64,000 bases of DNA from positions 186,001 through 250,000 of the forward strand of contig NZ_QCYK01000003.1 of the NCBI RefSeq assembly GCF_003071345.1, written 5' to 3'. The translations under genes were made by a program, and so were the position numbers. The DNA comes from Chitinophaga parva (GTDB taxonomy: Bacteria; Bacteroidota; Bacteroidia; Chitinophagales; Chitinophagaceae). Shown here one piece after another: positions 59,034 to 64,000 of this stretch. A model generated the notes under the pieces. It had not been told where the DNA came from, ran no database searches, and worked only from the letters and a program-made list of their open reading frames with translations. The first letter of the stretch is position 1, and each line of letters starts with the position of its first letter.

Positions 59034-60929
59034 TTATGCAAAGGAAAGCCGCACATCCAGGTGCGGTGCGTTTGTATAAAAAGGTAATGCTTCCAGGCCG
59101 GGCACGTAGTTGAAAATACGGGAGCCGGTGGTGGAGGCTAATTGCAGGGGCTTGTTTGTAATCACCTGCAGGGTGCCGCCATTACGGGCCAGGCGTATGC
59201 TTTTGCCATGGTGTTGCAGTGTCTCCGTGGAAGGGGAGATGAGTGGCAGCCAGGTTTTTACCTGTGTGCTCCCGTTATGGGAGTATTGCAGGCGTACGCC
59301 GGTGGGGGTAAACTGGTAGACCAGCTTACAAAGGATAGCGCCGGTGGGGGGTGCCTGCTGGTCTTTGTTTACCAGCGCTGCATGCACGGTTACCGTAACG
59401 GTATCCCCTTTGGTGCGCGTTTCCATGCTGGCGCCAAAGTCATTGATATTCGTATATGTGTTACCGTTATACTCCAATGATATGCGCGGTGTAAGCGGTA
59501 GGCTGTGTGGATCTTTATCTTCCTGCATGTTGTGGGCTTCGTACAGCTGGTATTCGTTCATACTGGCGCAAAGCAGGATGCCTGCCGTTGTGTGCCACAG
59601 CATAGACAGTGCACCGCCGCTGGCATGGCCGGCTTTGTAGTCTTTATAATCACGGTCGTACCCGGTGATGGTGGCGCGGTATGGGCCGGTGGCCACGAGG
59701 CCTGTTTGAATATCAGCGAAGAAACGGCTGCCGTAGGCCTGCTCCCGGGGCAGCTTTACCGGCGCAAAAGTAGGCGGGGGCTGGGGAATGCCGTGATCCA
59801 ACAAGGTAACCTGTGCCTTTAAATGACAGAAAGTATGGTGCAGGCCCGATGTAACTCCATGTGAAAAATAATGCGGCCCGCCATACAGCAACCCATCATG
59901 GGTATGCCGTTCCAGTAACTGCGTATTACGCAATGCTGCCATATAAAACTCCGGGGACTGCCCGCCCAGCAAGGCATACGCCGGCTGGCAGCCGTCGGAG
60001 GTGCGGCTGCCCCAGTAGGTCCATTTATAATTACGGGTGCCCCAGCTGTTGTCCCATCCACCATCCGGCAGCATAAACTGCAGGTGTGCCTGCATGCTTT
60101 CCTGCACTGCTTCCAGCACTTCCCGGTCACTGGTGTGCAGGGCATAGAGCACCAGGTTAGGGAGCGATTCTTCTACGTTGTAGCCCAGGTCTACGGAGTA
60201 GCAGCCTTTGGGGCTGGGTGTTTTGTAAGGCGTTCCTTCGCCCGTTAGCAGCTTATCTTTTTTACTGATGAAGGTGATGGCCTGTTTTGCAAGGCTGGCG
60301 GCCTTTTCCCGGTATTGCGGTCTGTCCAGCAGGTCTGCCAGGAGGGCCAGTGCATAGGTGGCCGAAATGGGATAGTTGATGTTACCGTATTCAATGTTGA
60401 AGTTGTTATAAATGAAGTCACCTGCTCTGGCAATGCGTTCCTGGAGGGTTTTCCGGAAGGAATTGTCCAGCAGTTGCCCGTGGTTTTTGAGGGCTTCCGC
60501 CAGTGCTATACTGCCAAACACGGTGGTGCCTTTCCAGGAGCCTTTTTCCGGTTCGTTCAGCCAGGAGCCGTCTTCCTGGCTCACGGTCCTTTCCATCCAG
60601 TTGTAGAGCAGCAAGGCAGCATCCACATAGCGGTGGTCATTGTGGCGCGCAGCCAGGTGCAGGAAGGGGTAAATGCATTCCCCCATGCGCCCGTGTATCA
60701 TGTGCTCTTCCGGGGAGATGATGGTGCCGTAGTGCGGGTGATGCTGGTCAGTGACCTGCAGGGAGCGTAGTTTTTGACCCCAGGTGCCGGAAAGGGAGGT
60801 GGCAAGGGCCTGCAGGTCACCGGCAGCAGGTATTTGCGGCCAGGCAGCAGCGAAGTGGTGGGAGAGTAACAGGCCGGCGGCGCCTGCGGTGCTGTGTTGC
60901 AGGAATTGTCTCCTGGAATAGGATGGCAT
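59034..60929 (-). CDS. Tat-exported (alpha/alpha)6-barrel protein, putative glycan-active enzyme
   Basis: Protein of 631 aa from the ATG at 60929. The N-terminus MPSYSRRQFLQHSTAGAAGLLLS is a twin-arginine signal. Residues about 50-370 form a helical toroid rich in WxE and GGW motifs (WMERTVSQEDGSWLNEPEKGS, LPDGGWDNSWGTRNYKWTYWG), as in six-hairpin glycosidases and some polysaccharide lyases. A beta-rich C-terminal region (about 400-631) resembles the lyase/heparinase-type sandwich. No EC activity can be assigned. It is divergent from a DUF5703 gene, with which it may share a glycan pathway. Confidence 0.75.
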   Translation of the reverse strand: MPSYSRRQFLQHSTAGAAGLLLSHHFAAAWPQIPAAGDLQALATSLSGTWGQKLRSLQVTDQHHPHYGTIISPEEHMIHGRMGECIYPFLHLAARHNDHRYVDAALLLYNWMERTVSQEDGSWLNEPEKGSWKGTTVFGSIALAEALKNHGQLLDNSFRKTLQERIARAGDFIYNNFNIEYGNINYPISATYALALLADLLDRPQYREKAASLAKQAITFISKKDKLLTGEGTPYKTPSPKGCYSVDLGYNVEESLPNLVLYALHTSDREVLEAVQESMQAHLQFMLPDGGWDNSWGTRNYKWTYWGSRTSDGCQPAYALLGGQSPEFYMAALRNTQLLERHTHDGLLYGGPHYFSHGVTSGLHHTFCHLKAQVTLLDHGIPQPPPTFAPVKLPREQAYGSRFFADIQTGLVATGPYRATITGYDRDYKDYKAGHASGGALSMLWHTTAGILLCASMNEYQLYEAHNMQEDKDPHSLPLTPRISLEYNGNTYTNINDFGASMETRTKGDTVTVTVHAALVNKDQQAPPTGAILCKLVYQFTPTGVRLQYSHNGSTQVKTWLPLISPSTETLQHHGKSIRLARNGGTLQVITNKPLQLASTTGSRIFNYVPGLEALPFYTNAPHLDVRLSFA

Positions 60930-60984
60930 AACGGGAACGGGTGTTAGTGGAAATACAATATCGGGAATTTGGCTATAATATTTT

Positions 60985-61017
60985 AAAGCCAGGACTGCAT
61001 TTGTCCTGGCTTTTTTT
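60985..61017 (+). terminator. Orphan intrinsic terminator between divergent genes
   Basis: AAAGCCAGGAC (60985-60995) pairs perfectly with GTCCTGGCTTT (61003-61013), followed by a run of seven T (61011-61017). It lies between two divergent genes, 45 bases upstream of the DUF5703 ATG, where no upstream plus-strand gene needs termination. Confidence 0.75.
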
Positions 61018-61061
61018 ATATCTTGATCCCAGGAACCCATGTAACTTTTTATGCTCCCGTT

Positions 61062-63218
61062 ATGCATTTCAAAAAAAATCTGCTGCCGGCACTAGCCCTG
61101 CTGATGGGCTTTTCCACGCATGCCCAGCAAAAGCAGGCTTCCATGCCTGTTAATTCGCTATCCGCCTTTAATGTACAATGGAATGAGCCTGGCCCCACCG
61201 CTGCGCAATCCATGCCTACCGGCAATGGTGACATTGGCCTCAACGTATGGACTGCCGCAAACGGTGACCTGTGCTTCTTCATCGGCAAAACAGATGCATG
61301 GGGTGCCGCTGCCCCGGATGAAAAAAATAACTGGGTAAAGGAAGGCGGTGTGCTCATGAAACTGGGCATGGTGCGCGTAGCGGTGAGCCCCAGTCCGTTG
61401 GCTACAGGTGCGGCTTTCAGCCAGGTACTGCGCCTCCATGAAAGCGAAGTGCTGGTAAAAGAAGGCCACCTGCAAATGCGGGTATGGGTAGATGCCAATC
61501 ATCCCGTGATCCGCGTGGAAACTGAAAGCCCCACGCCAGTGACGGTAACGGCTACCCTGCATAACTGGCGCTTTCAAAACGGCGATACGCTCGTGCCGGA
61601 AAAGACGGATGCCATCACCTGGTATCATGCCAACCCGGCTACTGCCAATGAACACCTGCAGGGCATCGTGTTTGGCGCTGGCATGGCCGGCAAAGGTATG
61701 CTGCGCAAAAATGATACAACCCTGGCTACCACTGCCGCGGTGAAGTCACAGCTGTTGTCCGTATATCCGCTCACCGTTACCCACGCAGATAAAAGCAAAT
61801 GGTTGTCCGCGCTGCAACAGCAGCAGCGCACCATTGACGCACTTCCCCTGGCCCAAACGCGTGCCGCACACCTGCGCTGGTGGAACCAGTTCTGGGACCG
61901 CAGCTGGATATTCCTGGAAGGGGATAGCCTGGCCCGCAAAGTAAATGAAGGCTATGTGCTACAGCGGTACGTGACGGCATGCGCCGGGCGCGGTGCTTAT
62001 CCTATCAAATTCAATGGTTCCATATTCGTGGTGGACAACCCGGATTACAAACCCAATAGAGCGGCGCCCGCACGCGCCATAGACGCGGACTTCCGCGAAT
62101 GGGGCGGCCAGTACTGGTTCCAGAACACCCGGCCTATGTATTGGCCCCGGCTGGCGGCGGGCGACTTTGACATGATGCTGCCCCTGTTTAAAATGTATGC
62201 CGGCATACTCCCGCATAACGCTGCGCAGGTAAAGCAATATTACCACCACGATGGGGCCTACTTTGCGGAAACAGCACCTTTCTGGGGCGGCCTGCTGTAC
62301 ATGGGGCCTGAAGTACCGGAGAACTGGACCGGCCACTATTTTACGCCCATCCTGGAACTGAGCATGATGATGCTGGACTACTATGATTACACCCGGGACG
62401 CGCAGTTTGCAAAAAACACGCTGCTGCCGGTAGCGGGTGCGGGCATGACGTTCTTTGACCAGCATTTTTCCCGCGATGCGCAAGGCAAGCTGTTGCTGGA
62501 CCCGGATAACTCCATTGAAATGTTCTGGAAAGTGCATAACCCCGCACCGGATATTGCAGGCCTGCATGCGGTGGTCACCCGGTTGCTGGCATTGCCATCC
62601 TCGCTGACCTCCCCTGCTTCCCGTGCACAGTGGGAGCGCCTCCTGGGAGAATTACCCCCATTGCCACAAGGAGAAAAGCAAGGCAAAAGTGTATTGCTGC
62701 CTTACACCGGCCCGCAAACGGCGAAGGGGCATAACCTGGAAAACCCGGAGCTGTATGCCGTATACCCGTTCCGGTTATATGGACTGGGTAAGCCGGACCT
62801 GGAAGTGGCGGTGAATACATTCAACGCCCGGGCCTTCCGCGATAAAGGCTGCTGGGTACAGGACCCCATACAGGCGGCCATGCTGGGCATGACACAGGTG
62901 GCGAAGACCTATACTGCGTATAACCTTACCCGTAGGGAACCTGCGTTGAAGTTTCCCGCATTCTGGGCCACGGGGCATGATTATGCACCGGACGAAGACA
63001 ACGGTGGCAACGGGGAGCAGGGGTTGCAGCAAATGCTGTTGCAAACAGATGGTAACAGGATCTACCTGCTACCTGCCTGGCCCAGGGAGTGGAATGCCTC
63101 GTTCAAACTGCATGCGCCACAAAACACTACGGTGCAAGGGAGGGTAGAGAATGGCAAAGTGGTGGACCTGCGGGTAACACCGGAATCGCGCCGGCAGGAT
63201 GTGATCAGTGGGTTGTAA
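61062..63218 (+). CDS. DUF5703-domain protein, predicted glycoside hydrolase
   Basis: Protein of 718 aa from the ATG at 61062 (MHFKKNLLPALALLMGFSTHAQ, signal about 22). N-terminal DUF5703 beta-sandwich: WNEPGPTAAQSMPTGNGDIGLNVW and DLCFFIGKTDAW are family hallmarks. The rest is an (alpha/alpha)6 barrel like GH65/GH95 enzymes, with YWPRLAAGDFDMMLPLFKMYAGILPHNAAQVK and a C-terminal LLPAWPREWNASFKLHAPQNTTVQGRVENGKV, which is shared with GH95-like proteins. A weak -7-like element TAACTTTT (61042-61049) sits between the orphan terminator and the start. Substrate unknown. Confidence 0.85.
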   Translation: MHFKKNLLPALALLMGFSTHAQQKQASMPVNSLSAFNVQWNEPGPTAAQSMPTGNGDIGLNVWTAANGDLCFFIGKTDAWGAAAPDEKNNWVKEGGVLMKLGMVRVAVSPSPLATGAAFSQVLRLHESEVLVKEGHLQMRVWVDANHPVIRVETESPTPVTVTATLHNWRFQNGDTLVPEKTDAITWYHANPATANEHLQGIVFGAGMAGKGMLRKNDTTLATTAAVKSQLLSVYPLTVTHADKSKWLSALQQQQRTIDALPLAQTRAAHLRWWNQFWDRSWIFLEGDSLARKVNEGYVLQRYVTACAGRGAYPIKFNGSIFVVDNPDYKPNRAAPARAIDADFREWGGQYWFQNTRPMYWPRLAAGDFDMMLPLFKMYAGILPHNAAQVKQYYHHDGAYFAETAPFWGGLLYMGPEVPENWTGHYFTPILELSMMMLDYYDYTRDAQFAKNTLLPVAGAGMTFFDQHFSRDAQGKLLLDPDNSIEMFWKVHNPAPDIAGLHAVVTRLLALPSSLTSPASRAQWERLLGELPPLPQGEKQGKSVLLPYTGPQTAKGHNLENPELYAVYPFRLYGLGKPDLEVAVNTFNARAFRDKGCWVQDPIQAAMLGMTQVAKTYTAYNLTRREPALKFPAFWATGHDYAPDEDNGGNGEQGLQQMLLQTDGNRIYLLPAWPREWNASFKLHAPQNTTVQGRVENGKVVDLRVTPESRRQDVISGL

Positions 63219-63286
63219 CAAACACAGCGCGGTAAGCCCTGCCCAATACCGGGTCGCTAAAAGTGGGGCGGGATTTTAAAATGGGC

Positions 63287-63294
63287 TATCTTTG
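63287..63294 (+). promoter_or_regulatory. TAnnTTTG element of the AsmA-family gene
   Basis: TATCTTTG, 64 bases before the ATG at 63359. Confidence 0.45.
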
Positions 63295-63358
63295 CGTGCT
63301 GGACCATTCCGTTGGTTAGGTATGCAACTTTTCGTCTATATATTTCGCCGTCATTTCT

Positions 63359-64000
63359 ATGCGCAAGAAGCCTTTATTTAAAGCATTAAAGATTTTTGTT
63401 ATAACAGTGGCCACTATTTTTGCCCTGTTGTTTTTATTACCGATCCTTTTCCCCAACACAATTGCTAACAAGATCAAGGCATGGACGAATAAGAGTATTA
63501 CCGGTGATATGAATTTTTCCCGGGCACGTTTGTCTTTCTTCAACCACTTCCCGTCGCTCACGCTTACCCTGCATGATTTTACGTTGAAGGGGGCTGCACC
63601 TTTTAAAGAAGATACCCTGGTTGCTGCCAGTGAAGTGGCATTGGGCGTAAACCTGTCCAGTGTATTTTCCGGCTCCATTAAGATCGATAAGATCTTTTTG
63701 ACGGAAGGCGATATTCACGTGATGGTGGACTCCGCGGGACATCCCAACTATGACATTTACAAATCGGCCCCCGCCAGCAACAACACGCCGGACAATGACA
63801 GCAGCAGTGCGTCTTTGAAGATAGAGCGCATCCAGATAGAGCATTGTAATATCATCTATGACGACCGTTCCCTGCCCCTGTACATCCGCGCCAGGGCGGT
63901 GGACTATGTGGGCAAAGGGGACCTGAGCAAGGCGCAGTTTGACCTGCAATCCGCGATCAACATCGGCTCCTTTGACCTGAGCTATGGTGGTACATCTTAT
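63359..64000 (+). CDS. AsmA-family protein, 3' end outside the window
   Basis: The frame opens at ATG 63359 and stays open to the last base, giving the first 214 residues. An N-terminal membrane anchor (residues about 8-30, ALKIFVITVATIFALLFLLPILF) is followed by the AsmA opening: NKSITGDMNFSRARLSFFNHFPSLTLTLHDFTLKG and ALGVNLSSVFSGSIKIDKIFLTEGDIHVMVDSAG. AsmA-like proteins form long hydrophobic-groove bridges from the inner membrane toward the outer membrane and move phospholipids. Full members in Bacteroidota run to 800-1000 residues. Confidence 0.9.
   Translation, partial: MRKKPLFKALKIFVITVATIFALLFLLPILFPNTIANKIKAWTNKSITGDMNFSRARLSFFNHFPSLTLTLHDFTLKGAAPFKEDTLVAASEVALGVNLSSVFSGSIKIDKIFLTEGDIHVMVDSAGHPNYDIYKSAPASNNTPDNDSSSASLKIERIQIEHCNIIYDDRSLPLYIRARAVDYVGKGDLSKAQFDLQSAINIGSFDLSYGGTSY

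Overview
The window looks like chromosome of a Bacteroidota bacterium, most likely family Chitinophagaceae (Chitinophaga-like). Reasons: two SusC/SusD systems each headed by an ECF sigma factor and a FecR anti-sigma factor, many families typical of the group (DUF3472, DUF6067, DUF5703, SWIB, M16-TlpA), promoter -7 elements of the form TAnnTTTG, and no phage, integron or insertion sequence. No rRNA, tRNA or CRISPR array was seen.

Layout. 1-4033: end of a carbohydrate-processing cluster (DUF3472 fragment, DUF6067/GH123-like hydrolase). 4186-7751: glycosyltransferase pair and an AraC regulator. 8030-11844: SWIB-domain protein, HdeD-like membrane protein, sugar porter, and a DUF2975/XRE pair whose promoter spacer is occupied by a palindromic repeat. 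11964-15918: SF1 helicase, ThuA protein, 2H phosphoesterase, acetyltransferase. 15919-16851 has no convincing gene. 16852-24499: sigma-54 response regulator, AraC regulator, lipoprotein, DEAD-box helicase divergent from a B12-type radical SAM protein. 24604-30628: Kir K+ channel, a GTCTTAG heptamer array, TetR regulator with palindromic operator, RtcB-PrfH RNA/ribosome repair pair, TMEM175 K+ channel, a frameshifted DUF1415 gene and DinB. 30785-41285: polysaccharide utilisation locus (ECF, FecR, SusC, SusD, surface glycan-binding lipoprotein, GH16, GH30), predicted to act on beta-1,3/1,6-glucan. 41290-46831: small genes, RhlE-type helicase, ABC exporter pair, a truncated SDR abutting an HxlR regulator. 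46985-57894 (minus strand): second ECF-FecR-SusC-SusD system followed by a thioredoxin-like protein and a PqqL-size M16 peptidase, read here as a peptide or protein import and processing locus. 58169-64000: LPS-kinase-like protein, a divergent pair of predicted glycan-active enzymes, and the start of an AsmA-family gene cut by the window end.

The most interesting signal is non-coding. Both susC genes carry, on the opposite strand, a TAnnTTTG promoter element overlapping the susC start codon in the same register, followed about 100 nt later by a strong intrinsic terminator that works only in the antisense direction. This predicts two cis-antisense small RNAs covering the susC leaders, analogous to DonS-type RNAs of Bacteroides. 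Other items worth attention are intrinsic-terminator hairpins just upstream of start codons inside apparent operons, the operator embedded in the DUF2975/XRE promoter, and the RtcB-PrfH pair.
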